Positions 17,503 through 27,356 of a DNA stretch of 63,576 bases are shown one piece after another. Position numbers and translations under genes: made by a program. Below the pieces are notes generated by a model. That model saw only the letters and a program-made list of their open reading frames with translations. It had not been told where the DNA came from and made no database searches. Source of the stretch: Paenibacillus sediminis (GTDB taxonomy: Bacteria; Bacillota; Bacilli; Paenibacillales; Paenibacillaceae); NCBI RefSeq assembly GCF_017873765.1, contig NZ_JAGGKP010000013.1:1-63576 (forward strand), written 5' to 3'. Within the stretch, counting starts at the first letter, position 1. Each line of letters opens with the position of its first letter.

Positions 17503-18615
17503 ATGTACCATAGAAAAGATACACGACCTGTTAAAGTAGGTAATTTAACGATTGGCGGAAATAACGAAGTCATTATCCAAAGTATGTGTACGACAAAAAC
17601 AGCGGATGTAGAAGCGACGGTTGCTGAAATTCTAAGACTCGAAGAAGCAGGCTGTCAAATTGTCCGTGTCACGGTTAACAATGAAGAAGCGGCAGCTGCG
17701 ATCAAAGAAATTAAGAAACGAATTCACATTCCGCTCGTTGCTGATATTCACTTCAACTATAAGCTTGCGCTTCTAGCTATCGAGAACGGTATTGATAAAG
17801 TTCGCATCAATCCAGGCAACATTGGCCGCCGTGAGAAAGTGGAAGAGGTCGTTAAAGCATGTAAAGCACACGGTATTCCGATTCGAATCGGTGTTAATGC
17901 AGGTTCGCTCGAAAATCATTTGCTTGAGAAATACGGTTATCCAACACCGGAAGCGATGGTTGAAAGTGCGCTTTATCATATCGGCATATTGGAAGAATTA
18001 GATTTCCACGATATTATCGTATCTCTTAAAGCTTCTGATGTACCTATGGCTATTGCTGCTTACACCAAAGCTGCTGAAGTGATTCCTTATCCGCTTCACT
18101 TAGGGATTACGGAAGCAGGTACACTGCATTCAGGTACGATCAAAAGCGCTGCAGGGATCGGAGCTTTGCTGTCTATGGGTATCGGCAACACGCTTCGGAT
18201 CTCGCTCAGTGCAGACCCAGTTGAAGAAGTGAAGGTTGCTAGAGAACTGCTCAAAACTTTCGGTCTGATTACGAATGCGGCGACGCTTGTATCGTGTCCG
18301 ACATGCGGACGACTTGATATTGACCTGTTCTCCATTGCGAATGAAGTGGAAGACTATATTTCCAAGCTCAAAGTTCCGATTAAAGTATCGGTACTTGGCT
18401 GTGCTGTTAACGGTCCTGGTGAAGCGCGCGAAGCCGACATCGGGATTGCGGGTGCTCGTGGTGAAGGTCTCCTGTTCCGTTATGGAGAAATGATCCGTAA
18501 AGTGCCTGAGGCTGAAATGGTTGACGAATTGAAGAAAGAAATTGACGAGATTGTTAGAGTTTATGAAGCAACTGGCGAAATTCCAGGACGCAAAAAACAT
18601 CAAAGTGCTCATTAA
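17503..18615 (+). CDS. ispG: 4-hydroxy-3-methylbut-2-en-1-yl diphosphate synthase IspG (GcpE)
   Basis: The penultimate step of the MEP isoprenoid pathway: it converts MEcPP to HMBPP using a [4Fe-4S] cluster. Family sequences include [17 protein letters not shown] at the N terminus, [16 protein letters not shown], and the cluster cysteines in [12 protein letters not shown] and [16 protein letters not shown]. The frame is open upstream to 17407, but ATG 17503 with GGGGGAG at 17486-17492 gives 370 residues, close to Bacillus IspG. It lies between clpX and lonB, which are adjacent in B. subtilis. Confidence 0.95.
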   Translation: MYHRKDTRPVKVGNLTIGGNNEVIIQSMCTTKTADVEATVAEILRLEEAGCQIVRVTVNNEEAAAAIKEIKKRIHIPLVADIHFNYKLALLAIENGIDKVRINPGNIGRREKVEEVVKACKAHGIPIRIGVNAGSLENHLLEKYGYPTPEAMVESALYHIGILEELDFHDIIVSLKASDVPMAIAAYTKAAEVIPYPLHLGITEAGTLHSGTIKSAAGIGALLSMGIGNTLRISLSADPVEEVKVARELLKTFGLITNAATLVSCPTCGRLDIDLFSIANEVEDYISKLKVPIKVSVLGCAVNGPGEAREADIGIAGARGEGLLFRYGEMIRKVPEAEMVDELKKEIDEIVRVYEATGEIPGRKKHQSAH

Positions 18616-18630
18616 TATCGTGTATGTTAG

Positions 18631-18671
18631 AACTGCAAGCAGAAAGCAAAGCTTTCGTCTTGCAGTTTTTT
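18631..18671 (+). terminator. Terminator of ispG
   Basis: Outer 9-bp stem AACTGCAAG (18631-18639) / CTTGCAGTT (18659-18667) with an inner GAAAGC/GCTTTC helix, followed by a run of T. It ends the clpP-clpX-ispG unit. Confidence 0.88.
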
Positions 18672-18731
18672 ATTTGGAACAGTTCATAAAGGCAAACAAA
18701 TGTGTTCCTGTTAAAAACTGAAAATATCCGC

Positions 18732-18760
18732 GTTTATGGTTCTGTGAAAAGGCTATACTA
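18732..18760 (+). promoter_or_regulatory. Possible sporulation-type promoter of lonB
   Basis: GTTTA (18732-18736) and TATACTA (18754-18760), 17 bp apart, are a partial match to SigF/SigG promoters. LonB in B. subtilis is expressed in the forespore. One mismatch falls in each element, so this is only suggestive. Confidence 0.25.
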
Positions 18761-18812
18761 CCATGTATTAACGTGAATATTTATTTTCGGTGAAATGGGA
18801 GGATGAACACAA

Positions 18813-20543
18813 ATGGAAATCAGCATTGTTATTATGTTGATTAATTTATTTTTTGGCATTGTTATCGGCATGTACTTTTGGAATTTGCTGCGGAGTCAGA
18901 AGACGAACCGTACAGCGGTCGACCGTGAATCTCGTAAAGAACTGGAAAAACTAAGGAAACTGCGCTCTATTTCGTTAACGAAGCCGCTTGCGGAGAAGAC
19001 GCGCCCTTCCTCGTTAGAGGATATCGTAGGTCAAAAGGATGGACTGCGTGCGCTGAAAGCAGCACTATGCAGCAGCAACCCGCAGCATGTTATCATTTAC
19101 GGTCCTCCAGGAGTGGGGAAAACAGCAGCAGCTAGAGTTGTTCTGGAAGAAGCCAAGAAAAACCCTTCGTCTCCATTTAAAATAGATGCCAAGTTTACAG
19201 AAATTGATGCAACAACAGCACGATTTGATGAACGTGGGATTGCCGATCCACTGATCGGCTCAGTGCACGATCCAATATATCAGGGAGCAGGTGCTATGGG
19301 GGTAGCAGGTATCCCTCAGCCTAAGCCGGGTGCGGTGACGAAGGCGCATGGGGGACTACTGTTTATCGATGAAATTGGTGAATTGCATTCCATTCAAATG
19401 AATAAATTATTAAAAGTGCTGGAGGATCGCAAAGTATTTTTGGAAAGTGCGTACTACAATTCCGAAGACAACAACACTCCCGCCTATATTCATGATATTT
19501 TTCAAAATGGGCTCCCGGCAGATTTCCGTTTAGTGGGTGCGACAACGAGATCACCTCAAGAAATACCGGCTGCCATTCGTTCACGCTGTATGGAAATCTT
19601 TTTTAGGCCGCTGCTTCCTGATGAAATTGGCAAAATAGCCGAGGATGCTATTCAAAAGATCGGTTTTCATCCATCTGCTGAAGTTGTAGATGTGGTGAAG
19701 AAATATGCGACAAATGGCCGTGAAGCCGTCAATATGATTCAACTGGCTGCAGGGCTGGCTCTAACGGAGAAACGAGACATATTAATTGCTGCAGATTTAG
19801 AATGGGTCGCAAACAGCAGTCAAATTCAGCCTCGTCCGAATCAGAAAATACCTGATAAGCCTCAAATTGGCGCTGTTAATGGGCTAGCGGTATACGGTCC
19901 GAATATGGGAACGTTGCTTGAAATCGAAGTGACAGCCGTGCGGGCAGCAAAGGGACAAGGGAGTTTTAACATTACGGGTGTAGTCGATGAGGAAGAAATA
20001 GGCGGAGGATCTCGCACGTTAAGACGGAAAAGTATGGCCAAAGGATCTGTTGAAAATGTGCTGACGGTTCTTAAATATATTGGCTTTGACCCGGCGAGCT
20101 ATGATTTGCACATCAATTTCCCAGGCGGCACACCTATCGACGGTCCTTCTGCCGGAATTTCAATGGCGACGGCGATTGTATCTGCGATGAAAGGTGTCCC
20201 TATAGACAATCACATTGCGATGACTGGCGAAGTAAGCATTCATGGTAAGGTAAAAGCCATTGGGGGCGTATTTGCAAAGGTAGAAGCTGCTATCCAAGCA
20301 GGGGTAACAAAGGTTATTATTCCGAAAGAAAATTGGCAAGAAGTATTTACGAGTTTAGAAGGTGTTCAGGTCATACCCGTGGAGTCTATTGAAGAAGTGC
20401 TTGGACATGTGTTTGGTGAAGAGATTCAAGAACAAATGGGTCTTCCAGCTTCTGGGGTGGACCCTTTCCCTACCAGAGCAGCTTCGTTCTTCCATGCAGA
20501 ATCTCAAAGTTCAGGACAAATTTCTGATGCGGGTAGCTGTTAA
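18813..20543 (+). CDS. lonB: ATP-dependent protease LonB
   Basis: A Lon-family protease with an N-terminal membrane segment (residues about 4-26, ISIVIMLINLFFGIVIGMYF). An AAA+ domain follows (Walker A GPPGVGKT at 97-104, LLFIDEIGELH), then a C-terminal S16 protease domain with catalytic Ser446 (DGPSAGIS) and Lys489 (GGVFAKVEA). At 576 residues it matches Bacillus LonB, known as forespore-expressed. GGGAGGATG lies upstream of the start. The last 35 residues are polar and unlike the core. Confidence 0.95.
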   Translation: MEISIVIMLINLFFGIVIGMYFWNLLRSQKTNRTAVDRESRKELEKLRKLRSISLTKPLAEKTRPSSLEDIVGQKDGLRALKAALCSSNPQHVIIYGPPGVGKTAAARVVLEEAKKNPSSPFKIDAKFTEIDATTARFDERGIADPLIGSVHDPIYQGAGAMGVAGIPQPKPGAVTKAHGGLLFIDEIGELHSIQMNKLLKVLEDRKVFLESAYYNSEDNNTPAYIHDIFQNGLPADFRLVGATTRSPQEIPAAIRSRCMEIFFRPLLPDEIGKIAEDAIQKIGFHPSAEVVDVVKKYATNGREAVNMIQLAAGLALTEKRDILIAADLEWVANSSQIQPRPNQKIPDKPQIGAVNGLAVYGPNMGTLLEIEVTAVRAAKGQGSFNITGVVDEEEIGGGSRTLRRKSMAKGSVENVLTVLKYIGFDPASYDLHINFPGGTPIDGPSAGISMATAIVSAMKGVPIDNHIAMTGEVSIHGKVKAIGGVFAKVEAAIQAGVTKVIIPKENWQEVFTSLEGVQVIPVESIEEVLGHVFGEEIQEQMGLPASGVDPFPTRAASFFHAESQSSGQISDAGSC

Positions 20544-20635
20544 TTTGAGCGGCGCCCGCTCATTGGTGTTTTATGTGAACATTTGATAAAATATGAAATG
20601 ACTTTTAACTGAGAGCCACTGGAGGTGCGAAAGCG

Positions 20636-22972
20636 ATGGGACCCCATAAATCGAAAGGTCGTCGTTTTCCTTTACTGCCTTTGAGAGGACTCCTTGTTTA
20701 TCCGAGTATGGTACTTCATCTCGATGTAGGCCGGGAGAAATCCGTCAAAGCATTAGAAAAAGCGATGGTTGAAGATAACTTGATTCTCCTCTGTTCTCAA
20801 TCGGAAGTGAACATCGAAGAACCGACGCAAGAAGATATTTTTCGTGTAGGTACTGTGGCGAAGGTTAGACAGATGTTAAAGCTTCCAAACGGAACGATTC
20901 GCGTTCTTGTCGAAGGCATGGAACGTGCGGAAATCATTCAATATATGGACAATGACGAATTTTATGAAGTGTTGGCTAAGGAGTTACCCGAACAGGAGAT
21001 AACTGATCCGGAAGTTGACGCGCTCATGCGGACGGTGCTGAATCAATTTGAGCACTATATTAATTTGTCTAAAAAAGTGACGCCAGAGACTCTTGCGGCC
21101 GTTTCAGATATTGAAGAACCAGGCAGACTGGCCGATGTCATCACGAGTCACTTGGCGCTTAAAATTAAAGACAAACAGGAAATTCTCGAGACCGTTGATG
21201 TCCGTAATCGGCTTGAGAAGCTGTTAGATATTTTAAATAATGAACGTGAAGTTTTAGAATTAGAACGGAAAATTAGTCAGCGTGTGAAAAAGCAAATGGA
21301 GAAAACCCAGAAGGAATATTATTTGCGAGAGCAAATGAAGGCTATTCAGAAAGAACTGGGTGAGAAAGAGGGCCGCGCTGGAGAAGTTGAGGAACTAAGA
21401 GCTCAACTTGAAAGCCTTACATTGCCTGAGAAGGTTAAAGAGAAGGTTGAGAAGGAAATTGACAGACTGGAGAAAATGCCTGCAAGCTCAGCAGAAGGCG
21501 GCGTCATTCGCAACTATGTCGATTGGCTGCTCAGTCTCCCTTGGACAAACAAAACTGAGGATGATCTAGACCTGCATAAAGCAGAGCAAATTTTAGATGA
21601 AGATCACTATGGCCTCGAGAAGCCGAAAGAACGTGTGCTCGAATATTTGGCAGTTCAGAAACTCGTCAAGAAGCTTAAAGGTCCGATTCTCTGTCTCGTT
21701 GGTCCGCCAGGAGTGGGTAAAACATCATTAGCTCGATCGATTGCCAGATCATTAGGCCGTGAGTTTGTGCGTATTTCCTTGGGTGGCGTAAGGGATGAAG
21801 CCGAGATTCGCGGTCACCGCAGAACATATGTGGGGGCAATGCCAGGACGTATCATTCAAGGGCTTAAGACTGCGGGGACACTTAATCCTGTATTTCTGCT
21901 TGATGAGATTGATAAGATGGCTTCTGATTTTCGAGGAGACCCAGCTTCCGCGCTGCTCGAAGTACTGGATCCGGCGCAAAACAATACATTTAGTGATCAT
22001 TTTATAGAGATTCCTTTTGATCTATCCAATGTGATGTTTGTTACAACCGCTAATGCAGTGCACAATATTCCTAGACCGCTTCTTGACCGGATGGAGACGT
22101 TGTTTATTCCTGGATATACGGAGCTTGAAAAGCTGCAAATTGCTACCCGTTATCTGCTGCCTAAGCAGAAGAAAGAACATGGACTCCAAGACGAGCAACT
22201 ACAGATTAGTGAAGATGCGCTGCTTAAGGTCATACGTGAATATACCCGGGAATCCGGAGTACGCAATTTGGAGCAACAGGTTGCTGCTTTATGCCGGAAA
22301 GCGGCTAAAAAAATCGTCTCTGAAGGTAAAGAGTCAATACAGATCGAACCTGATGATATTAAAGATTATTTAGGCATTGCTAAATATCGTTACGGCATGG
22401 TAGAACAAGAAGATCAAATTGGTGCGGTTACAGGACTTGCTTGGACAGAAGTCGGCGGTGATACACTCATAATTGAAGTCACTGTCGTACCAGGAAGCGG
22501 GAAGCTGACGCTTACGGGCAAACTAGGCGACGTTATGAAAGAGTCAGCGCAGGCTGCGTTTAGTTATACTCGTTCTAAAGCAGAGGAACTAGGGATTGCG
22601 CCTGATTTTCATGAGAAGAATGATATTCACATTCATATTCCAGAAGGAGCAATACCGAAGGATGGACCTTCTGCAGGTATAACGATTGCGACCGCGCTCA
22701 TTTCTGCACTTACCAATAGGTATGTGTCTAAGGATGTGGCGATGACAGGAGAAATTACACTTCGCGGACGTGTTCTCCCAATCGGTGGCTTAAAAGAAAA
22801 ATCGTTAGCAGCACACCGTGCTGGCTACAAAAAAATATTGCTCCCTAAAGATAACGAGTCGGATCTGCGCGAGATTCCAGACAGTGTTAAAAATGACATT
22901 GAGTTTGTTCCGGTATCCCATATGGATCAAGTTTTGGAACATGCACTTGTTAAGCATGCGGGAGTTCACTAG
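20636..22972 (+). CDS. lonA: ATP-dependent protease La (LonA)
   Basis: The general housekeeping Lon protease, 778 residues. The N-terminal substrate-binding domain begins [22 protein letters not shown]. Walker A is GPPGVGKT at 356-363, with [19 protein letters not shown] as Walker B. The protease domain has catalytic Ser679 (DGPSAGIT) and Lys722 (GGLKEKS). CTGGAGGTG precedes the ATG. It is separated by 92 bp from lonB and lies 17 bp before ysxC, as in B. subtilis lonA-ysxC. Confidence 0.98.
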   Translation: MGPHKSKGRRFPLLPLRGLLVYPSMVLHLDVGREKSVKALEKAMVEDNLILLCSQSEVNIEEPTQEDIFRVGTVAKVRQMLKLPNGTIRVLVEGMERAEIIQYMDNDEFYEVLAKELPEQEITDPEVDALMRTVLNQFEHYINLSKKVTPETLAAVSDIEEPGRLADVITSHLALKIKDKQEILETVDVRNRLEKLLDILNNEREVLELERKISQRVKKQMEKTQKEYYLREQMKAIQKELGEKEGRAGEVEELRAQLESLTLPEKVKEKVEKEIDRLEKMPASSAEGGVIRNYVDWLLSLPWTNKTEDDLDLHKAEQILDEDHYGLEKPKERVLEYLAVQKLVKKLKGPILCLVGPPGVGKTSLARSIARSLGREFVRISLGGVRDEAEIRGHRRTYVGAMPGRIIQGLKTAGTLNPVFLLDEIDKMASDFRGDPASALLEVLDPAQNNTFSDHFIEIPFDLSNVMFVTTANAVHNIPRPLLDRMETLFIPGYTELEKLQIATRYLLPKQKKEHGLQDEQLQISEDALLKVIREYTRESGVRNLEQQVAALCRKAAKKIVSEGKESIQIEPDDIKDYLGIAKYRYGMVEQEDQIGAVTGLAWTEVGGDTLIIEVTVVPGSGKLTLTGKLGDVMKESAQAAFSYTRSKAEELGIAPDFHEKNDIHIHIPEGAIPKDGPSAGITIATALISALTNRYVSKDVAMTGEITLRGRVLPIGGLKEKSLAAHRAGYKKILLPKDNESDLREIPDSVKNDIEFVPVSHMDQVLEHALVKHAGVH

Positions 22973-22989
22973 AGAGGGATATTCGTTAT

Positions 22990-23577
22990 ATGAAAGTTAC
23001 AGATGCACAATTTGTGATCAGTGCTGTACGCCCTGATCAATATCCTCAGGACGCCTTGCCAGAGATTGCTCTGGCAGGGCGTTCCAATGTCGGTAAGTCC
23101 TCGCTGATTAACCGAATGATTAACCGTAAAAACCTTGCACGCACAAGCTCTACGCCGGGTAAGACGCAGCATTTAAATTATTATCTTATCAATGATCAGC
23201 TTTATTTCGTTGATTTACCTGGTTACGGATTTGCGAAAGTATCCAAGTCTCAGCGTGAAGCTTGGGGCAGAATGATCGAAAATTATTTACTGAACCGTGA
23301 GACGTTAAAACTCGTTCTTCTGATGATCGATCTCAGACACCCGCCGTCCAAAGACGATGAACTGATGTATGATTGGCTTAAACATTATGAAATTCCAGTA
23401 TGTGTCGTTGCGACGAAAGCGGATAAAGTTCCTAAAAGTAAATGGGCAAAACATTCAAAAATAATCAGAGAAGCGCTTGCTCTGAACTCATCCGATCCGT
23501 TTATTTTATTTTCATCAGAAATAGGTATGGGTAAAGACGAGCTGTGGAGCATGATTTCTGCAGCCATCCAATCATAA
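22990..23577 (+). CDS. ysxC: Ribosome-assembly GTPase YsxC/EngB
   Basis: A TrmE-Era-like GTPase needed for late 50S assembly. The G motifs are all visible: G1 [10 protein letters not shown]2 with [10 protein letters not shown]3 DLPGYG, G4 TKADK and G5 FSSEIG. The 195-residue length is standard. GAGAGGGA lies upstream. It lies directly after lonA and is likely co-transcribed with it. Confidence 0.96.
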   Translation: MKVTDAQFVISAVRPDQYPQDALPEIALAGRSNVGKSSLINRMINRKNLARTSSTPGKTQHLNYYLINDQLYFVDLPGYGFAKVSKSQREAWGRMIENYLLNRETLKLVLLMIDLRHPPSKDDELMYDWLKHYEIPVCVVATKADKVPKSKWAKHSKIIREALALNSSDPFILFSSEIGMGKDELWSMISAAIQS

Positions 23578-23776
23578 AATATTGGCGGACAACATAGCTA
23601 GCACGGAAAGTTGATGCAGGAAAGCGAGTATGATGGGGGATTTTTCGCAGATATAACGCATTAATCCATTTTTTTATGAAATTCGGTGGAAATTCGTGAT
23701 TTCGTCTTCAAGCAATGATTTTGCATTGTGGTGTATAATATCCATAAGGATAGTTAAAAGAATTGAGGAGATTTTT

Positions 23777-24367
23777 ATGATGGCTAAGCGGTTAGCCACA
23801 GAATATGTAAATGCCCGTTTGGAAATGTCGGAAGCTCAAATGTATCGGTTTGTTCATGAAGCCCTAGATCCATTAGTCCATCAAAAAGTAAAAGTTTTGG
23901 AAAATGGAAGTCAAGAAATTGTGCTTGAAGATCAGAATGGTGAAGAAATACATTTGCCTTTTGACAAGAGGGATGGATTTTATGTCTGTGAGTTATCTGT
24001 CCGCTTGGTGAATCCTCGTCTTACAAATGCGATGCGAAAATTATTCGTCACTTATAAAGGAACAGGACTTGTTAACCGCATTTATGATGGATTCATTATG
24101 GTGTATTTTTATAAAGAAGGTTCAGTTCGTAAAATTGTTGAATGCTCTCGTGAATCGGAAAAGCTGGTCTTTGAATATAAAAATACGGTAGAAGAACTCG
24201 AGCGGTTGTATGAAGCTAAAGATGTGGAATTAGAAATTAGTAAAATCCAGCGGTCTATAAATGATTTGTTGGATCAACGGATTTCGGCTGACAGTTCATA
24301 CCAAATTCAAGCGATTGATGAATCTCTGCGATCCTATGTACAACGATTATTCGTACTAGAAGCTTAA
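23777..24367 (+). CDS. Hypothetical protein downstream of ysxC
   Basis: A 196-residue charged protein with no recognised domain. Residues about 40-130 look beta-rich (EIVLEDQNGEEIHLPFD, MRKLFVTYKGTGLVNRIYDGFIMVYFYKEG). The C-terminal third looks like a coiled-coil helix (NTVEELERLYEAKDVELEISKIQRS). The frame is open to 23696, but only ATG 23777 (or 23780) has a ribosome binding site (GAGGAG, 6 nt). A TATAAT at 23734 probably belongs to its promoter. It ends at a strong terminator, so it is a single-gene unit. Confidence 0.8.
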   Translation: MMAKRLATEYVNARLEMSEAQMYRFVHEALDPLVHQKVKVLENGSQEIVLEDQNGEEIHLPFDKRDGFYVCELSVRLVNPRLTNAMRKLFVTYKGTGLVNRIYDGFIMVYFYKEGSVRKIVECSRESEKLVFEYKNTVEELERLYEAKDVELEISKIQRSINDLLDQRISADSSYQIQAIDESLRSYVQRLFVLEA

Positions 24368-24380
24368 ATCTTATATAAAG

Positions 24381-24408
24381 GGCCTATCTTAAGATAGGTC
24401 TTTTTTTT
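24381..24408 (+). terminator. Terminator of the 23777 gene
   Basis: GCCTATC/GATAGGTC hairpin (24382-24400) with a TTAA loop, followed by eight T. Confidence 0.9.
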
Positions 24409-24530
24409 GTATTGTATAAACTTTCATTAAAGATGAATGCGGAAAATAATCGTATAACCCTCACCAAGTTCATAAAATAATCATAGGCTGTGGCTGTAAT
24501 TATTTCGCATCTAAGTTTTCAAAAAAAATG

Positions 24531-24559
24531 TTGCATTTCGGGCCAATAGATGTTATTTT
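24531..24559 (+). promoter_or_regulatory. Candidate promoter of speD
   Basis: TTGCAT (24531-24536) and TATTTT (24554-24559) are 17 bp apart. Initiation near 24566 would give a leader of about 150 nt before the speD ATG. Confidence 0.4.
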
Positions 24560-24579
24560 AAATCTCGTTGAAAAGAATA

Positions 24580-24665
24580 TAGGAACCAGGATTCACTCAA
24601 TATCACTCAGGACATTGAATGTTGAGAGAGATTATTCCCTCGGGAAGTGAATGACGTAGGTCCTA
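24580..24665 (+). promoter_or_regulatory. Candidate structured 5' leader of speD
   Basis: An outer stem pairs 24580-24587 with 24659-24665 (7 bp, one bulged A). After an internal loop a second stem pairs ATTCACT (24591-24597) with AGTGAAT (24646-24652). Inside lie two hairpins: 24598-24603 with 24619-24624 (6 bp, one wobble), and TTCC/GGAA at 24635-24646. This reads as a three-way junction. No known riboswitch class is recognised and no terminator follows, so control, if any, would be on translation. The folding was done by eye. Confidence 0.4.
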
Positions 24666-24716
24666 GCGGATGAAATTTTTTCAAACATTTTATTCCTAGG
24701 AAGGGGGAACCGAAAG

Positions 24717-25115
24717 ATGGAATATTCAACTTTCGGAAGACACGTTGCTGTTGATACTTGGGGAGCCGATTTTGAACTGTTGAACAATGCTGAATTTTTA
24801 GAAGCTCAAATGGTGGAAGCCGCTGAAGCATGTGGCGCAACGGTACTATCCGTGCAATCCAAGCAATTCGAACCACAAGGAGCTACAGTGCTTGTGTTGT
24901 TGTCGGAGAGCCATCTCTCAATTCATACGTATCCTGAGAGAGGTTTTGCAGCGATTGACTGCTACACTTGTGGTGAAACGGTTGATCCGCAAGTCGCTAT
25001 TGACTACCTGGTATCCGTATTGAAACCAGAAAAAACATATGCTAAAAAACTGGTTCGCGGGTTGGGAGAACTTCAAGTAGAAACACCTGCGATGAAACAA
25101 GCTGAACTGGTTTAA
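24717..25115 (+). CDS. speD: S-adenosylmethionine decarboxylase proenzyme
   Basis: It decarboxylates SAM to supply aminopropyl groups for spermidine. The 132-residue class 1b proenzyme self-cleaves in LLSESHLSIHTYPE between Glu64 and Ser65, and Ser65 becomes the pyruvoyl group. His70 and Cys85 (CYTCGE) are the expected processing/proton-donor residues. The start follows GGAAGGGGG. There is no speE next to it. The C-terminal 15 residues extend past the usual Bacillus length. A 300-bp leader region precedes it. Confidence 0.96.
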   Translation: MEYSTFGRHVAVDTWGADFELLNNAEFLEAQMVEAAEACGATVLSVQSKQFEPQGATVLVLLSESHLSIHTYPERGFAAIDCYTCGETVDPQVAIDYLVSVLKPEKTYAKKLVRGLGELQVETPAMKQAELV

Positions 25116-25140
25116 CGGATAAATAATAATCGTAATACGC

Positions 25141-25175
25141 AATAACCATGGAATTTCCATGGTTATTTGTTTTTT
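25141..25175 (+). terminator. Terminator of speD
   Basis: A perfect 12-bp stem (25141-25152 with 25156-25167) with a 3-nt loop, followed by TGTTTTTTCT. Confidence 0.9.
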
Positions 25176-25221
25176 CTCCCCTCCATACAATGGTTACAAG
25201 GCTAGTACGGGGGGATGAAGA

Positions 25222-25743
25222 ATGAGAAGAAGACGAAGATTGCTGCCTGTGATTTTAATCACTGCCTTAGTTTGTGTTGTATTCTTACAATTGATTGCAC
25301 TCATTAAACATAATTCACATGATGGCGAAGATCCTAAACAGATGTTATTTGAGGTTACTCTCTTACAGATGAATATATTGAATTCATCTCTTAACGAGGC
25401 GGTTAAAGCAGAACATACCGATGAATTAAATGAGCTTAAGCTTGCTGCGTATACGGCAAAATATACCCATGATCGTTTTGCGCGCACGTTTGCAGAAGGA
25501 CAACTGGATGAACTTTCTGGGCTAAGCAAGCTGGTTGCCTATATTACCTCGTTGCAAATTGGAGGAGAACGCTCTATGACCAGCGAAGAGCAAAATGTTA
25601 TTCATGAGGCGGCTTCTGTTTTCTCGAAAATGTTGCCTGTATATACGGATCTGCTCAGCAGCAATGACCATATTATTTCCTCCAAGGAGGAAGAGCTAGC
25701 AATATTTGCGAAAGAACTTGATACAATTGTCCCAAAGGAATAA
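25222..25743 (+). CDS. Membrane-anchored hypothetical protein
   Basis: A 173-residue protein with an arginine-rich N terminus (MRRRRR), one transmembrane helix (about residues 7-27, LLPVILITALVCVVFLQLIAL), and a helical extracytoplasmic domain of about 145 residues. The topology is N-in by the positive-inside rule. No family is recognised. GGGGGGATG lies upstream of the start. It stands alone between speD and hemA. Confidence 0.7.
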   Translation: MRRRRRLLPVILITALVCVVFLQLIALIKHNSHDGEDPKQMLFEVTLLQMNILNSSLNEAVKAEHTDELNELKLAAYTAKYTHDRFARTFAEGQLDELSGLSKLVAYITSLQIGGERSMTSEEQNVIHEAASVFSKMLPVYTDLLSSNDHIISSKEEELAIFAKELDTIVPKE

Positions 25744-25868
25744 ACTAGGAAGAGAATTTGGATGAAAATTGTCGTAAAAGGTAATGATGATACGTAGAAA
25801 TACAATGTTAAGAAAATGGGGATTTCATAAACATTTCATAAATAAACTAAGGCCCCTTTTAAAACTAT

Positions 25869-25884
25869 GATATAATAATAATTG
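25869..25884 (+). promoter_or_regulatory. hemA -10 region overlapping a PerR-box-like sequence
   Basis: TATAAT at 25871-25876 is the likely hemA -10 element. The bases around it match the 15-bp Per box TTATAATNATTATAA at about 10 of 14 positions. B. subtilis hemA is known to be under PerR control, but the region is so A/T rich that a chance match is possible. Confidence 0.35.
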
Positions 25885-25937
25885 TTTCATAATATTTGAT
25901 TTAATGTGAATTTAAATCGTAGGCAGGTGAACTTGCA

Positions 25938-27341
25938 ATGCACATCGTCGTTGTTGGATTAAACTATCGCACGGCGCCTGTGGAAGTGAGAGAGCGGTTT
26001 ACAATTGAAGAAGACGAATTGCCAAGAGCGCTTAGCGAGTTGAAGCAGACAAAGAGTGTATTGGAAGGCGTCATCGTTGCAACGTGTAACCGTACGGAAA
26101 TTTATGTTGTTGTCGATCGGCTTCATATGTGCGGACATTATATTCGTAGTTTTATGGAGAATTGGTTCGGCATACCTCGTGAAGAATTTACTCGACACTT
26201 ATATATATATGAGGACGAACAAGCTGTTCGTCATCTGTTCCGTGTGACTTGCGGGCTTGATTCGATGGTTATTGGTGAAACACAGATATTGGGACAAGTG
26301 CGCAGCAGCTTTCTACTCTCGCAAGATGAACATGGCACAGGTACATGGTTCAATACGTTGTTTAAACAAGCTGTTACCCTTGGTAAACGAGCTCATTCTG
26401 AGACTTCGATTGGCGAAAGTGCTGTTTCGGTAAGCTATGCAGCTGTGGAACTAGGCAAACGTATTTTCGGCACGTTTACGGATAAGAAGGTGCTTATACT
26501 CGGCGCTGGTAAAATGAGTGAACTGACTGTGAAACACTTATACGCGAACGGTGCTGAAGAAGTCATTGTTGCGAATCGAACGCTTTCGCGAGCAGAAGAG
26601 TTAGCCCGTAAATTTGATGGTACGTCTTGTACGATTGAAGAAGGAATAGCGCGGCTTCATGAAGTGGATATTGTTATTAGCTCAACAGGAGCCAAGCAAT
26701 ATGTGCTGACTTCTGAAATGGTCGCTACAAGTATGAAGAAGCGTCAATCTAGACCACTCTTCATGATTGATATTGCTGTGCCAAGGGATATCGATCCTTC
26801 TATTGGTCAGCTGCAAAATGTTTTCTTATATGATATTGATGATTTAGAAGGAATCGTTGAGACCAATCTGGAAATGCGGCGCTCGGAAGCAGCTAAGATT
26901 GAAACGATGATTGCTGAAGAAATCGATGTTTATAATAAATGGATTAGAACACTTGGTGTTAGACCTGTTATCCGTGCACTGCAGGATAAAGCTTCGGAAA
27001 TTCATGAGGAGACACTCGAAAGTCTATTTAACAAGCTTCCTGAACTGAATGAACGTCAACGTAAAGTGATTCAAAGGCTAACGAAAAGCATCGTAAACCA
27101 AATGATGCATGATCCTATTAACCGGATTAAAGAAATGGCTGGAGAAAAGCAAGGAAGAGAAGCTTTAGAACTGTTCACTCATATTTTTGCCTTGGAAGAC
27201 CAGCTTAAAGGGATGAAAGAGCAAGATGAATTGAACAGCGTGGCGGCTGAGGCGGATGCTATGGAACGCAGACCTAAAGTGAAGTCTGACGGTTCAGTGA
27301 AAGAACAAATCAAAATGACTTTGGCGCCGGCTACGCTTTAA
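25938..27341 (+). CDS. hemA: Glutamyl-tRNA reductase
   Basis: The first committed step of C5 tetrapyrrole synthesis: it reduces Glu-tRNA(Glu) to glutamate-1-semialdehyde with NADPH. Catalytic Cys50 lies in ATCNRTEIY. The NADPH domain has VLILGAGKMSELTVKHL, and FMIDIAVPRDIDP follows. The C-terminal dimerisation helix ends the family domain near residue 420. The last 40 or so residues (GMKEQDELNSVAAEADAMER and on) are a polar extension. GCAGGTG precedes the ATG. First gene of the heme/siroheme operon. Confidence 0.97.
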   Translation: MHIVVVGLNYRTAPVEVRERFTIEEDELPRALSELKQTKSVLEGVIVATCNRTEIYVVVDRLHMCGHYIRSFMENWFGIPREEFTRHLYIYEDEQAVRHLFRVTCGLDSMVIGETQILGQVRSSFLLSQDEHGTGTWFNTLFKQAVTLGKRAHSETSIGESAVSVSYAAVELGKRIFGTFTDKKVLILGAGKMSELTVKHLYANGAEEVIVANRTLSRAEELARKFDGTSCTIEEGIARLHEVDIVISSTGAKQYVLTSEMVATSMKKRQSRPLFMIDIAVPRDIDPSIGQLQNVFLYDIDDLEGIVETNLEMRRSEAAKIETMIAEEIDVYNKWIRTLGVRPVIRALQDKASEIHEETLESLFNKLPELNERQRKVIQRLTKSIVNQMMHDPINRIKEMAGEKQGREALELFTHIFALEDQLKGMKEQDELNSVAAEADAMERRPKVKSDGSVKEQIKMTLAPATL

Positions 27342-27356
27342 AAGCAGGTGAATGGC

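Noticed and set aside
16824..17573. Long open frame of 249 codons on the minus strand
   Set aside because: It lies entirely opposite clpX and ispG, has no ribosome binding site or family motifs, and is explained by the codon bias of those genes.
20550..20564. GAGCGG/CCGCTC hairpin after lonB as a terminator
   Set aside because: Three-base loop and no T-run directly after it; read-through into lonA cannot be excluded.
24607..24876. Minus-strand frame across the speD leader and start
   Set aside because: No ribosome binding site, and most of it is antisense to speD codons.
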